The translations under genes and the position numbers were made by a program. A DNA stretch of 64,000 nucleotides from Desulfamplus sp. (lineage in GTDB: Bacteria; Desulfobacterota; Desulfobacteria; Desulfobacterales; Desulfobacteraceae). Positions 10,199-20,431 of this stretch are shown here, in pieces (position 1 is the first letter of the stretch; every line of letters begins with the position of its first letter). The DNA is taken from contig JADGBE010000001.1 in NCBI GenBank assembly GCA_015231615.1, forward strand, positions 124,001 to 188,000. The letters are read 5' to 3'. Under the pieces are notes generated by a model. That model was not told where the DNA came from. It worked only from the letters and a program-made list of their open reading frames with translations, and did not search any database.

Positions 10199-10255
10199 TT
10201 TTTTTATCTTTTAACTCCTTAAAAATACTCAAAACTTAATGAATAAAAACCTATT

Positions 10256-10978
10256 TTATAGAAAACCATTTTTAGCCAACAGTGCCATACTAATATCTTT
10301 TTTAGAACTAAGATAATTCCCATTTTTAGCACCAGAATCGCTTTGTTTATCAGAATAACCATTCTTATAAAAGTTAGCATTACCTAAAGAATCTAATTGC
10401 AGAAATTTTTTAACATACTTTCCAAGCATATCTGTCTCAATATTGACCTCATCTCCAACATCTTTAAAACCTATTGTCGTAATAGATGCTGTGTGGGGAA
10501 TTATGCTCACTTCAAAGTCAGTGTCAGAGCATCTGTTAATGGTAAGACTAATACCATCAATAGCAACCGAGCCTTTAGTTATCATCTCTGATGCAAGTTG
10601 AGGAGAGACTTCAATAGATACAATAACAGCATTACTCTTTTTTTGCTTTGATTTAATTGTGCCTGTTCCGTCAATATGCCCAGATACAAGATGACCATCT
10701 AATCTATCAGAGAGTCTTAACGCCCTTTCAAGATTTACCCTTGAGCCTGACTGAAGTTTTTTAAATGTTGTTCGAGATACAGTTTCAGGTGCCATATCAA
10801 CGGAAAAAGAGCGGCGTTCAAGCGTTACAGCAGTCAGGCACGCACCATTTACAGCGATGGAATCTCCAATTTTACTCTGTGATAGATCAAGTTCCGTTTC
10901 AATGGTGAGAATCTTACCCTCGCCCTTAGGCTGGATTCTTCTTAAAATACCAAATCCTTCAATTATTCCTGTGAACAT
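10256..10978 (-). CDS. ribE: Riboflavin synthase alpha chain
   Basis: MFTGIIEGFG; NGACLTAV; LVSGHIDGTG; DGISLTIN; C-terminal LLAKNGFL. Confidence 0.95.
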   Translation of the reverse strand: MFTGIIEGFGILRRIQPKGEGKILTIETELDLSQSKIGDSIAVNGACLTAVTLERRSFSVDMAPETVSRTTFKKLQSGSRVNLERALRLSDRLDGHLVSGHIDGTGTIKSKQKKSNAVIVSIEVSPQLASEMITKGSVAIDGISLTINRCSDTDFEVSIIPHTASITTIGFKDVGDEVNIETDMLGKYVKKFLQLDSLGNANFYKNGYSDKQSDSGAKNGNYLSSKKDISMALLAKNGFL

Positions 10979-10996
10979 ATTTTTCTCTTATATTTT

Positions 10997-11403
10997 TTAT
11001 AGATTTAGAAATAATCGAGCAAAATCTGTTAGATTTAGAATACGTGTCTGTAGAAGTTGCTGTGCTTCACTAAAATCTCTATCGCCTGTTATCAATATAT
11101 CTGCTTCAGAGTGTTTGGCACATTCAAGAAATTTTGCATCATTTCTATCTCTTTTGAAATCTAAAACCAAACACGGCTTTATAATTATTACAGTTTCGTT
11201 TATTAGATCAACCCATTGCTCAACAAGTGTATCTGGAAGATTAAATTTTTTCTTCTTAAAACATCTTCATATTCTTTAACAATATCAGAAGAAGCAATCC
11301 AATCCCACTCTGGCTGTGCAATTATCCATAAAATCACGGTCTCTGGAATTCTGTCGCGCAACAAAGCAGAAATGAGAATATTAGTGTCAATAATAACTTT
11401 CAT
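10997..11403 (-). pseudogene. PIN-domain toxin (COG1569-like), frameshifted
   Basis: Frame 1 MKVIIDTNILISALLRDRIPETVILWIIAQPEWDWIASSDIVKEYEDVLRRK; adding one base at the A6 run restores KFNLPDTLVEQWVDLINETVIIIKPCLVLDFKRDRNDAKFLECAKHSEADILITGDRDFSEAQQLLQTRILNLTDFARLFLNL*. Confidence 0.85.
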
Positions 11404-11696
11404 TGTCCACTACTACGATAAGATTCAATTTCAAATGCAATATCAGCATCGTCAATTTCCTTAGAACTTGGTAAAGATTGTGTTGCTTTAAGTAAACCCC
11501 GCCATTTATCAAATTTTTGCTGTTGAATCCTATCTTTTGGTTCTGCTGTTAGGACAAAATTTGAATATGGTTCTTGTAGTATAAGAATAAGCTTTGCGTT
11601 GTTACCAAACCATTTTTTACATGATTCAGGTAAACGCACATTCGTCATCTCACCCTCATTGCTAATAATGGCTTCAACTTCCACTGCTTGAATCAT
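11400..11696 (-). CDS. Putative antitoxin of the PIN module
   Basis: 98 aa, overlaps the PIN start by 4 nt; N-terminal VEAIISNEGEMTNVRLPESC resembles an AbrB-like fold; cognate assignment by position. Confidence 0.6.
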   Translation of the reverse strand: MIQAVEVEAIISNEGEMTNVRLPESCKKWFGNNAKLILILQEPYSNFVLTAEPKDRIQQQKFDKWRGLLKATQSLPSSKEIDDADIAFEIESYRSSGQ

Positions 11697-11787
11697 ACCC
11701 TTTTCTTCCCCTTACTTTTTAAGTTTTTTAAGAAATGTGTAAATAATATTTTATAATCTCATAAAACATTAAGTTTTAAAAACTTAA

Positions 11788-12924
11788 TCACTTCAAATAC
11801 CCCTGAATAAGCGTATCATCATCAAATCTCATAACTTCAACTCTTTTAAGCCTCAAAGAATCTTGCATTAAAAGAGGACTTTTTCCTCTGCAAACTGGAA
11901 CCCCATCATCGCCGCCTAAAATTTTTGGAGCAATGAAAAACAGAACTTTATTGACAATACCGCTTGAAAGGGCAGAGCCAATAACCGTTGACCCACCTTC
12001 TATTAAAAGACTCATTATTTTCATCTTGCCAAGCTGCTCTAAAAGACTTTCAAAATCTAAAAAATTTTCTTTTTTACCAACAGTAATAACAGTTACACCC
12101 ATCTTCTCTAAAATGGAACGTTTCTCAGGGTCAGCATCTGCAAAAGCAGCTATAATAGTATTTGAATCAGATTTTTGAGTTAAGATTTTTGAGTTAAGAT
12201 TAATGGAAAGAGAAGAGTCAAGGATAATTCGGTGAGGGTCTTTAGCTTGTAAGTGTTTGAGTTGCTCACCGTTTTTTTGAATACGGGCAGTTAATGATGG
12301 ATTATCTTTATGGAGAGTTCCAGAACCTACAAGAATGGCATCGTAGGCGTGTCTTAGTTCATGGACAAATTGGCGTGATTTTTCGCAAGTAATCCATTTT
12401 GAATCGCCAGTTGATGTTGCAATTCTACCATCAAGAGTTGTGGCACATTTTAGAATCACAAAAGGTTTTTTGTCGTGTTGGATATACCAGATAAAATCTT
12501 CAATCAGGGTTTCAGCCTCGTCTTTGAATATCCCTACTTCAACTTCTATTCCATGTTCACGAAGATATTGAATACCACCGCCTGTAACAAAGGGGTTAGG
12601 GTCTTGAGTAGCTACTACAACACGCTTGATACCTGAATCTATAATTTTTTTTGTGCAAGGTGGAGTTTTTCCATAGTGATTACATGGTTCAAGGGTAACG
12701 TAAATATCGCTCCCATGGCTATTTTCGCCAGCATCATTAATAGCTTCAACCTCTGCATGGGAAGAACCATAAGCTCTGTGCCAACCCCTACCAACTATTT
12801 GACCATTTTTAACAACAACAGCACCAACCATTGGATTTGGAGATGTATAACCTCTTCCATTTTTTGCTAAGGAGATCGCCTCTTGCATATAAAAAGCATC
12901 ATTGTGGCAAGTATCACTGTTCAT
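11788..12924 (-). CDS. ribD: Riboflavin biosynthesis deaminase/reductase RibD
   Basis: NPMVGAVVVKNGQIVGRGWHRAYGSSHAEVEAI; TLEPCNHYGKTPPCT; ATTLDGRIATSTGDSKWIT. Confidence 0.96.
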   Translation of the reverse strand: MNSDTCHNDAFYMQEAISLAKNGRGYTSPNPMVGAVVVKNGQIVGRGWHRAYGSSHAEVEAINDAGENSHGSDIYVTLEPCNHYGKTPPCTKKIIDSGIKRVVVATQDPNPFVTGGGIQYLREHGIEVEVGIFKDEAETLIEDFIWYIQHDKKPFVILKCATTLDGRIATSTGDSKWITCEKSRQFVHELRHAYDAILVGSGTLHKDNPSLTARIQKNGEQLKHLQAKDPHRIILDSSLSINLNSKILTQKSDSNTIIAAFADADPEKRSILEKMGVTVITVGKKENFLDFESLLEQLGKMKIMSLLIEGGSTVIGSALSSGIVNKVLFFIAPKILGGDDGVPVCRGKSPLLMQDSLRLKRVEVMRFDDDTLIQGYLK

Positions 12925-13495
12925 TTATAAACTCTGCATCTAAGTTTAGCTGCTGATCGCTTAAAGATTCTTGGTAAGGCTTCCCCTCTCCTTCTTCTCT
13001 CTTGTCGCTAAAACTTTGTTCCTCTATACTTTCAATTTGCTGACTTGATGTGCCAAGTTTTTTAAGAGCATCAATAAAATCATCAACACTGTTAAATTCT
13101 CTATAAACAGAGGCAAAACGGACGTATGCAACATCATCTATTTTGTGTAGATGATACATAACTTTTTCGCCAACAACACTTGAGTTTATCTCTTTGTAAT
13201 TCAAATCTCGAAGTTCTCGTTCAATGTTATCAACTAAATCTTCAATCTGAATCATACTAATTGCACGTTTTTCACACGCTTTTTTTATTCCAGCCAATAT
13301 TTTGCCGCGAATAAACTCCTCTCTGCGACCATCTTTTTTTACGATCATAACAGGAAGGTCTTCTACAGTCTCAAAGGTCGTAAATCTGCGAGAACACTCT
13401 TGACACTCTCTGCGTCTCCTGATTTCCATTTCAGTGCGACTCAAACGGGAATCAATAACTCGGTTATTCAGCTTACCACAAAATGGACATCTCAT
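12914..13495 (-). CDS. nrdR: Transcriptional repressor NrdR
   Basis: MRCPFCGKLNNRVIDSRLSRTEMEIRRRRECQECSRRFTTFE, zinc ribbon plus ATP-cone; extended C-terminal tail. Confidence 0.96.
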   Translation of the reverse strand: MRCPFCGKLNNRVIDSRLSRTEMEIRRRRECQECSRRFTTFETVEDLPVMIVKKDGRREEFIRGKILAGIKKACEKRAISMIQIEDLVDNIERELRDLNYKEINSSVVGEKVMYHLHKIDDVAYVRFASVYREFNSVDDFIDALKKLGTSSQQIESIEEQSFSDKREEGEGKPYQESLSDQQLNLDAEFINEQ

Positions 13496-13537
13496 AGCTG
13501 ACCTCGCATTTAATAAGGATAAATTAGCCGTAAAGAT

Positions 13538-14092
13538 TTACGTTATAGGAAAAAGATTTATTTTTGCCTGTTCAAACATCGCAATTGTAATTGGGGCATT
13601 ATATCTATTTCTAAAATAGACATCAGTAACCCCAGCATTAATTATCATCTTTGCACAAATAGAACATGGAAGGTCTGTGCAATATAGAGTTGAGCCACTA
13701 ACAGATATTCCATGACAAGCTGCCTGAATAATTGCATTTTGCTCTGCGTGAACACCTCTACAAAGTTCATGCTTCTCTCCAGAGGGAATTTTCATCTGCT
13801 CACGAAGGCAGCCAGTCTCATTGCAATGGGCAATTTTTGATGGGGCACCGTTATAACCGCTGCACAAGATTCTTCTATCTTTAACAAGGATTGCCCCCAC
13901 TTTGCGTCTAATGCAGGTAGAGCGTGTTGCAACTAAATCAGCAATACCCATAAAATATGTTGTCCATGAAGGGCGATCAAGTTGCATAGGGACGAATTGC
14001 TGACATAGTGTGTCGTTATCTGCCTCATTAATTGAGGTTTTATAAATTGATGCTTCTTTTTCAGCACTATTAGAAGAAGTCATTAAAATCAA
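13538..14092 (-). CDS. dCMP deaminase family protein (ComEB-like)
   Basis: [58 protein letters not shown]. Confidence 0.92.
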   Translation of the reverse strand: MILMTSSNSAEKEASIYKTSINEADNDTLCQQFVPMQLDRPSWTTYFMGIADLVATRSTCIRRKVGAILVKDRRILCSGYNGAPSKIAHCNETGCLREQMKIPSGEKHELCRGVHAEQNAIIQAACHGISVSGSTLYCTDLPCSICAKMIINAGVTDVYFRNRYNAPITIAMFEQAKINLFPIT

Positions 14093-15330
14093 CCTAAATC
14101 ACTGTAAATTGGGAACGCTCTGCAAAGAGCCATAACTCTATCTTTTACTTTTTGAACATCAGATGGTTTATCAAGAAGATCACAGATACATGATGCAACT
14201 TCACTCATCTCATCTTTTCCCATACCACGAGATGTTAGAAGAGGAGTGCCAATCCTTATACCGCTTGTAACTGAAGGTCCAAGAGGATCGTTTGGCACGC
14301 TGTTTTTATTGACAGTTATACCAGCAAGACCAAGCAAATTTTCAGCATCTTTCCCTGAAATTCCTTTGTTGGAGAGATTCACTAACATAAGATGGTTGTC
14401 TGTTCCACCTGAAACCAAACGCAACCCTCTTTCTATAAGAAGTGATGATAGAGTTGCCGCGTTCTCAACAACTTTTTGTTGATATACTTTGAAAGATGGC
14501 TCAAGAGCCTCTTTAAATGCAATAGCTTTAGCTGCAATTACGTGCATAAGAGGACCGCCTTGAATACCTGGAAATATCTGGCTTTTTATTTTTGAGGCAT
14601 GTTCATCTTTAGATAAAATTATGCCGCCTCTTGGACCTCTTAAAGTTTTGTGAGTTGTTGATGTTACAACATCAGCTAAAGGAACTGGTGAAGGGTGAAC
14701 CTCTGCTGCAACAAGTCCTGCAATATGTGCCATATCAACCATGAACAATGCACCATATCTTTTGGCAATTGAAGAAAATCCTTTGAAATCAAGCTCACGA
14801 GGATATGCACTTGCCCCAGCAAGGATAAGTTTGGGTCTGTGTGTTTTTGCAAGTAATTCAACTTCATCAAGATCGATCATCTCAGTTGTTTTAGAGACTC
14901 CGTAGTGGATAAAGTTAAAAAGTCTGCCTGAAAAGCTAACACTGCTTCCGTGTGTAAGATGCCCTCCATGTGATAGATTCATTCCAAGAATAGTATCACC
15001 TGGTTCAAGCAGTGCAAAGTATGCTGCCATATTAGCACCAGAACCAGAGTGAGGTTGAACATTTGCATAGTCAGCATGAAAAAGTGCTTTTAGCCTATTG
15101 ATCGCAAGCTCTTCAACTCTATCAACATGAACGCACCCTCCATAGTATCTTTTTGCTGGATAACCTTCTGCATATTTATTTGTTAAAACAGAACCTTGAG
15201 CCTCCATTACCGCTTTGCTGACAATATTTTCAGATGCTATAAGTTCAAGTCCATTATTCTGCCTTAGCTCTTCATCTTTGATAATCCCTGCAATTTCAGG
15301 GTCAATTTTCTCGACGCTGCTTATGTTCAA
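14089..15330 (-). CDS. glyA: Serine hydroxymethyltransferase
   Basis: [53 protein letters not shown]. Confidence 0.97.
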   Translation of the reverse strand: MNISSVEKIDPEIAGIIKDEELRQNNGLELIASENIVSKAVMEAQGSVLTNKYAEGYPAKRYYGGCVHVDRVEELAINRLKALFHADYANVQPHSGSGANMAAYFALLEPGDTILGMNLSHGGHLTHGSSVSFSGRLFNFIHYGVSKTTEMIDLDEVELLAKTHRPKLILAGASAYPRELDFKGFSSIAKRYGALFMVDMAHIAGLVAAEVHPSPVPLADVVTSTTHKTLRGPRGGIILSKDEHASKIKSQIFPGIQGGPLMHVIAAKAIAFKEALEPSFKVYQQKVVENAATLSSLLIERGLRLVSGGTDNHLMLVNLSNKGISGKDAENLLGLAGITVNKNSVPNDPLGPSVTSGIRIGTPLLTSRGMGKDEMSEVASCICDLLDKPSDVQKVKDRVMALCRAFPIYSDLG

Positions 15331-15417
15331 ACCAAAACTCCTATCTCTTTATAATTTTTTAGTTTCTATCTTAATAGATACAACAGGCTATTAATTTATA
15401 ATTTATCAATATAGAGC

Positions 15418-15876
15418 TTATGATTTTAAAATCTTCTCAATAGACTCAATTCTCTCTAAATGCCTTCCACCTTCAAAAGGGGTATCAATCCATGTTTTAA
15501 TCAATTCAAATGCAAGCACATCACCGATTAATCTGCCACCAAGCACAAGAATATTAGAGTCATTGTGCATACGGCTCATTTTAGCAGAAAAAATATCACT
15601 GCAAAGAGTAGCCCTTACATTGGCAAATCTGTTAGCAGCAATAGACATACCAAGACCAGTCCCACAAAGAAGTATGCCTCGTGAAAATTCGCCTCTTGAT
15701 ATAGCCCCAGCCACTTTTTTAGCATAATCAACATAGTTTGCAGATAGTTCGCTAAATGCACCAACATCATCAACTTTAATACCAAGCGACCCAATAAAAA
15801 TACGAATCTTCTCTTTTAGCTGAAATGCAGCATGATCACTGCCAATAATAATAGGTTGTTTTATATCGTTCTCCAT
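15418..15876 (-). CDS. rpiB: Ribose 5-phosphate isomerase B
   Basis: IIIGSDHAAFQLKEKI; GILLCGTGLGMSIAANRF; VLGGRLIG. Confidence 0.95.
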   Translation of the reverse strand: MENDIKQPIIIGSDHAAFQLKEKIRIFIGSLGIKVDDVGAFSELSANYVDYAKKVAGAISRGEFSRGILLCGTGLGMSIAANRFANVRATLCSDIFSAKMSRMHNDSNILVLGGRLIGDVLAFELIKTWIDTPFEGGRHLERIESIEKILKS

Positions 15877-15903
15877 TTTATCGCCTGCCCTCTTATCATT
15901 CTC

Positions 15904-16149
15904 TTATGATTTAGACTTTATGTAATCAATTACATCTTGAACTGTCTTGAGCTTATCAGACTCATCTTCGTCCATATCGATCTCAAACTGCTCTTCCATT
16001 GTCATCATAAGTTCAACAAGCATCAAAGAGTCTGCACCAAGATCATCAACAAGAGATGCTTCTGGAACAACATCATCAATATCTATCCTTGAATCTACTC
16101 TTGAGAGTTTCTCAGCAATTATTTTCCTGACCTTTGTTTCAATACTCAT
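15904..16149 (-). CDS. acpP: Acyl carrier protein
   Basis: 81 aa, LVDDLGADSLMLVELMMTMEEQFEIDMDEDES phosphopantetheine site. Confidence 0.94.
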   Translation of the reverse strand: MSIETKVRKIIAEKLSRVDSRIDIDDVVPEASLVDDLGADSLMLVELMMTMEEQFEIDMDEDESDKLKTVQDVIDYIKSKS

Positions 16150-16264
16150 AGATTAAAAATTCTCTGTGTTTAATGTTATATAATTTTAGGATTAGAACAC
16201 TCTAAAACTTAAGGATATTATTAAATTTCAGAGTGTTATCTGTCTGATAAATCTATTTAAAGAG

Positions 16265-16462
16265 CTATTCTGCTTCTGCTGAACCAACACTTTTTGCAAT
16301 AACATTTCTACCTTTATAGACACCACACGCTGGACACGCAGTATGTGGTAATTTTGCCTCTTTACACTCTGGGCATGTTGTGTATGTAGGCACAGCAACT
16401 TTTTGATGTGTCCTTCTTTTTCTGCTGTTGCTTTTTGACATCTTCTTTTTGGGTACAGCCAT
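16265..16462 (-). CDS. rpmF: 50S ribosomal protein L32
   Basis: MAVPKKKMSKSNSRKRRTHQKV...CPECKEAKLPHTACPACGVYKGR. Confidence 0.97.
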   Translation of the reverse strand: MAVPKKKMSKSNSRKRRTHQKVAVPTYTTCPECKEAKLPHTACPACGVYKGRNVIAKSVGSAEAE

Positions 16463-16753
16463 TTTTATTTCTCCTAACTATCTAATTTATTTTACAATAA
16501 TCAACTAAAGGTATTCTACCAAATAAACATAACCTTCTAATTTAATTGAAAAGAGTTGTCAAGTTAATTATAAGCAAGGCAAGTAATTATACCCTTAAGC
16601 ATTACCAAAATAGATTTATCGACTTTCAGAAATCTGTCAAATCTTTCACTATTATTTATTTCCAGCCTTCCCTTTTCTTTGCTATAATTAAAATAAAAGG
16701 TTAAAAACTCAATAGTTAAAATTCACATATTAAAATTTTAAGGATAAAATAAA

Positions 16754-17548
16754 TTGCATCCAGTTCTAATTCAATTTGGCAGTATCACACTTTACACTTA
16801 CGGACTTTTTGTTGGTCTTGGCTTTCTTGCAGCAGTTGGATTTGCTGGAAAACAGGCAAGAAAATATGGCATTGTTCAAGAGGAGATGACCGATCTATTC
16901 TTTCTCATACTTATATCTTCTATTATAGGTGCAAGGTTTTTATATGTGGTTATAAATTTCAATGAATTTGCATCTGATCCAATATCTGTTTTTAAGATAT
17001 GGAACGGAGGGCTTGTCTTCTATGGAGGGTTCATTACAGCCTTAATAACTGCTCTTATCTTTGTGCAAAAAAAGAGGCTTCCTCTTGGTAAAACTGCTGA
17101 TATAATTGCCCCTTCAATTGCCCTTGGACACGCAATTGGACGTATTGGCTGTTTTTTTGCTGGCTGCTGTTATGGGGAACAGTGTGATCTTCCTTGGGCT
17201 GTAATTTTTAAAGACCCAGCCTCTCTTGCACCACTGCACATAGCTTTACATCCTACTCAAATTTATGAGGCGATCTCTAATTTTATTCTATTTCTACTCT
17301 TAATTGTTATTGATAAAAAGAAAAAAATAGATGGTATCACTTTTGGGTTTTATATTTTCTTTTATGGACTTTTACGTGCTTTTATTGAAACTTTTAGAGG
17401 AGATCCAAGAGGAGACTTTATTTTAAATTTTCTCTCTACTTCTCAAGGAATTGGTATATCAATGTCTATTTTTGGACTTTGCATAATTTTATATTTATCA
17501 AAGTGTAAAAAAAATATTGCAGGAAAAAAACAAAATGGCAGAAATTAA
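16754..17548 (+). CDS. lgt: Prolipoprotein diacylglyceryl transferase (TTG start)
   Basis: YTYGLFVGLGFLAA; GRIGCFFAGCCYG; HPTQIYEAI. Confidence 0.95.
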   Translation: MHPVLIQFGSITLYTYGLFVGLGFLAAVGFAGKQARKYGIVQEEMTDLFFLILISSIIGARFLYVVINFNEFASDPISVFKIWNGGLVFYGGFITALITALIFVQKKRLPLGKTADIIAPSIALGHAIGRIGCFFAGCCYGEQCDLPWAVIFKDPASLAPLHIALHPTQIYEAISNFILFLLLIVIDKKKKIDGITFGFYIFFYGLLRAFIETFRGDPRGDFILNFLSTSQGIGISMSIFGLCIILYLSKCKKNIAGKKQNGRN

Positions 17549-18941
17549 ACACAACACTTTGAATGATTATCTCAACTCTTTGAAAGAGAAGAATGGTTCT
17601 ACTTCAAATATTCCGCAACTTTTCTTTATTTGGGGAGAAGAATTCATCTGCAGAAAGGTCTTTGATACTGTAATATCCTTTTTGTTACCCAACGATCTTA
17701 GGGAGTTAGGATATGAGCTTCTTGAAGGTGAAGAGGCTTCTATACCTGTAGTAATTGAGCGTATATGCACATATTCATTTTTTCAGGAAAGGAGAGTTAT
17801 TGCTATAAAAAATGCCCCTTTATTTAACGTTCCTGGCACTTCTCCATCACAAGGTTTTCTTAAAAATGACATTGAAAATCTGAAAAATTTGATTGAAAGA
17901 GGATTTCCTGAAAATCACTACCTTGTTATAACGTCTCCAAATGCAGATAAAAGACGCAATCTTTTCAATACAATTAAAACATCAGGTATTGCTATTGACT
18001 GCTCTGTTGCCCAAGGAAGTGGTAAGACAGATAAAGAGGAGCAAACAGAACTCTTACGCCTCACAATGAAAATGGTTCTTGACAGGGCAGGAAAAGGTAT
18101 TGATGGAGATGCGTTTCAAGCTCTTGTTGATATGACAGGATTTGATCCAGCAACACTTAACGACAACCTTGAAAGGCTTACTTCGTTTATAGGCAACAAA
18201 AATACAATAACAATAGAAGATGTCTATAAAGTTGTGAAGCGAAGTAGAAAAGACCCTATATTTGAGCTTACAAATGCTGTTGCACAAAAAAATTTAGAGT
18301 CATCTATATTTTACTATAAATCGCTTTGTGATAACGGATTTCACCCACTTCAACTACTTGCTGCAATTGTCAACCAGATACGTAAAATCTTTGTTGTAAA
18401 AATTTTTATCGAAACCCAGGTGCAGAAAGGAAACTCTTGTTGGCGTCAGGGAAATCAGAACTATCAACACTTTACTGCCAATACTATGCCTTTTATAACA
18501 AAAGCAGATGAAGAACTTGATAAAATAATTGTTCAATGGGGCGAAGAGCTAAAAAATAGAGACGCCGAAGATAAGCTAGAAAGTAATTTAGATGATAGCT
18601 ATGAATCTGATTCAGATGACGAAGAGCTTAACGTAAAGCCAACTAAGGCAAGTAAACGAAAAAAAAAAGGTGACCCTGACAAAAAAAGTGGGGCTAACAA
18701 AGGTAAGACAACAGATCTAATTATTGCCTCAAACCCTAAAAGTGCATATCCTATATTTCAAACATTCTTACGCTCAGATAAATTCAAGTTAAGTGAACTT
18801 GCTACTATTATGGCGGAATTAAGCGAAATGGATTATAAGTTTAAATCCTCGTCAGATGGAGACCCTTTTATTATTCTTGAAGAGATGATAATAAGAATCT
18901 GCACAAATAACTTTCATAACAATGGAGCATTATTAAGATGA
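17517..18941 (+). CDS. holA: DNA polymerase III subunit delta (ATG alternative start at 17535)
   Basis: FFIWGEEFICRKVFDTVI; AFQALVDMTGFDPATLNDNLERLTSFIG; DPIFELTNAVAQKN. Confidence 0.82.
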   Translation: MQEKNKMAEIKHNTLNDYLNSLKEKNGSTSNIPQLFFIWGEEFICRKVFDTVISFLLPNDLRELGYELLEGEEASIPVVIERICTYSFFQERRVIAIKNAPLFNVPGTSPSQGFLKNDIENLKNLIERGFPENHYLVITSPNADKRRNLFNTIKTSGIAIDCSVAQGSGKTDKEEQTELLRLTMKMVLDRAGKGIDGDAFQALVDMTGFDPATLNDNLERLTSFIGNKNTITIEDVYKVVKRSRKDPIFELTNAVAQKNLESSIFYYKSLCDNGFHPLQLLAAIVNQIRKIFVVKIFIETQVQKGNSCWRQGNQNYQHFTANTMPFITKADEELDKIIVQWGEELKNRDAEDKLESNLDDSYESDSDDEELNVKPTKASKRKKKGDPDKKSGANKGKTTDLIIASNPKSAYPIFQTFLRSDKFKLSELATIMAELSEMDYKFKSSSDGDPFIILEEMIIRICTNNFHNNGALLR

Positions 18942-20419
18942 TAAAAAAGACAAAAATCGTTGCCACAATATCTGATAAAAATTGTGAGCCAGAATTTTTA
19001 AAACAACTCCATGATGCGGGAATGGATGTTGTTCGGCTTAACACAGCACATCAAACCCATGCAGAAGCTCTAAAAGTTATTGAAAATGTTAGGAAAGTAT
19101 CTGATAAGATAGCTATTCTTATTGACACAAAAGGTCCTGAAATCAGAACTTGTCCAATGGAGAATCCAATTAAGGTAAATTATGGAGATTCTATATATAT
19201 CAAAGGATTATCTAATTTTAACGATGCTTTGAAAAGTGATTGTCCAGAAAATAATCTTGTCTATGTTTCATATCCTGATTTTGTAAGAGATGTCCCAGTA
19301 GGTAGCTCTATTTTGATTGATGATGGTTCACTTGCCTTAACTGTTATATCAAAAAATAGCTCTCAAACAGATCACAAAGAGCAACATAGCACTTGCAATT
19401 CTCAAGACTATTTAATCTGCCGTGTAGAAAATAATGGCATAATTTATGGTAGAAAGAGCGTAAATATCCCATCTGTCCATGTAACCTTGCCAGCTTTAAG
19501 CGAAAAGGATAAAGGATTTATTGAATTTGCAGCAGATCAAGATATTGATTTTATTGCCCACTCCTTTGTAAGGAATTGCGATGATGTGCTTGCTGTTCAA
19601 GAGATTCTTGACAGGAGAAATAGCAGGGTAAAAATAATTGCAAAGATTGAAAATAGCGAAGGGGTTGAGAATCTCGAGCAAATTTTAGATTGTGTATATG
19701 GAATAATGATTGCAAGAGGCGATCTTGCTGTTGAGATTCCAGCCGAAAAGATTCCGTTAGTTCAAAAAAGAATAATTAGAACTTGTATTGAAAAACGAAA
19801 GCCTGTGATAGTTGCTACACAAATGCTCCACTCGATGATTCAATCTCCAAGACCTACAAGGGCAGAAGTATCTGATGTTGCCAATGCCTGCTTTGACTTT
19901 GCCGATGCCTTGATGTTGTCAGGAGAAACCGCAAATGGTAACTATCCTGTAGAGTCTGTTAAAATTATGGCAAAAATTGCTGCTGAGGCTGAATCTGGAA
20001 GAGGAACCTTTCTTGATGTTCCATATATGCACCACAATAAAGTTGTTGCCTATCTTGCAAAAGCTGCTGTAAAGGCTTCAATGCGACTAAACACCCGTGC
20101 AATTATAGCAGACTCAATGTCAGGAGATACTATTAGAGCGATTGCTGCTTACAGAGGGGATAATCCTATTTATGCTCAAATTTATGATAAACGTGTAATG
20201 CGAGAACTTGCGTTATCTTATGGAGTTCAGGCTGATTATGTTAACGCAGAAAATGACTCATCAGAACTTTTGCGTAAATCTATTGCTGGTCTTGTAAAGA
20301 GAAAACGGTTTTCTCCAGAAACTCTTATTACAGTTCTTGCAGGACACTTTGGAGCAAAACATGGGGCATCGTATATTGAGATAAGTAGTGCTGGAAGCAT
20401 AATGGAAGGGAAGGGTTAA
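18938..20419 (+). CDS. pyk: Pyruvate kinase
   Basis: GMDVVRLNTAHQ; DTKGPEIRT; KIENSEGVENLEQILD; MIARGDLAVEIP; VIVATQMLHSMI. Confidence 0.94.
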   Translation: MIKKTKIVATISDKNCEPEFLKQLHDAGMDVVRLNTAHQTHAEALKVIENVRKVSDKIAILIDTKGPEIRTCPMENPIKVNYGDSIYIKGLSNFNDALKSDCPENNLVYVSYPDFVRDVPVGSSILIDDGSLALTVISKNSSQTDHKEQHSTCNSQDYLICRVENNGIIYGRKSVNIPSVHVTLPALSEKDKGFIEFAADQDIDFIAHSFVRNCDDVLAVQEILDRRNSRVKIIAKIENSEGVENLEQILDCVYGIMIARGDLAVEIPAEKIPLVQKRIIRTCIEKRKPVIVATQMLHSMIQSPRPTRAEVSDVANACFDFADALMLSGETANGNYPVESVKIMAKIAAEAESGRGTFLDVPYMHHNKVVAYLAKAAVKASMRLNTRAIIADSMSGDTIRAIAAYRGDNPIYAQIYDKRVMRELALSYGVQADYVNAENDSSELLRKSIAGLVKRKRFSPETLITVLAGHFGAKHGASYIEISSAGSIMEGKG

Positions 20420-20431
20420 AAAGGTGAAAAA

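Noticed and set aside
8600-12990. Possible FMN (RFN) riboswitch upstream of rib genes
   Set aside because: No conserved RFN core was seen in the intergenic spaces before ribBA, ribE or ribD.
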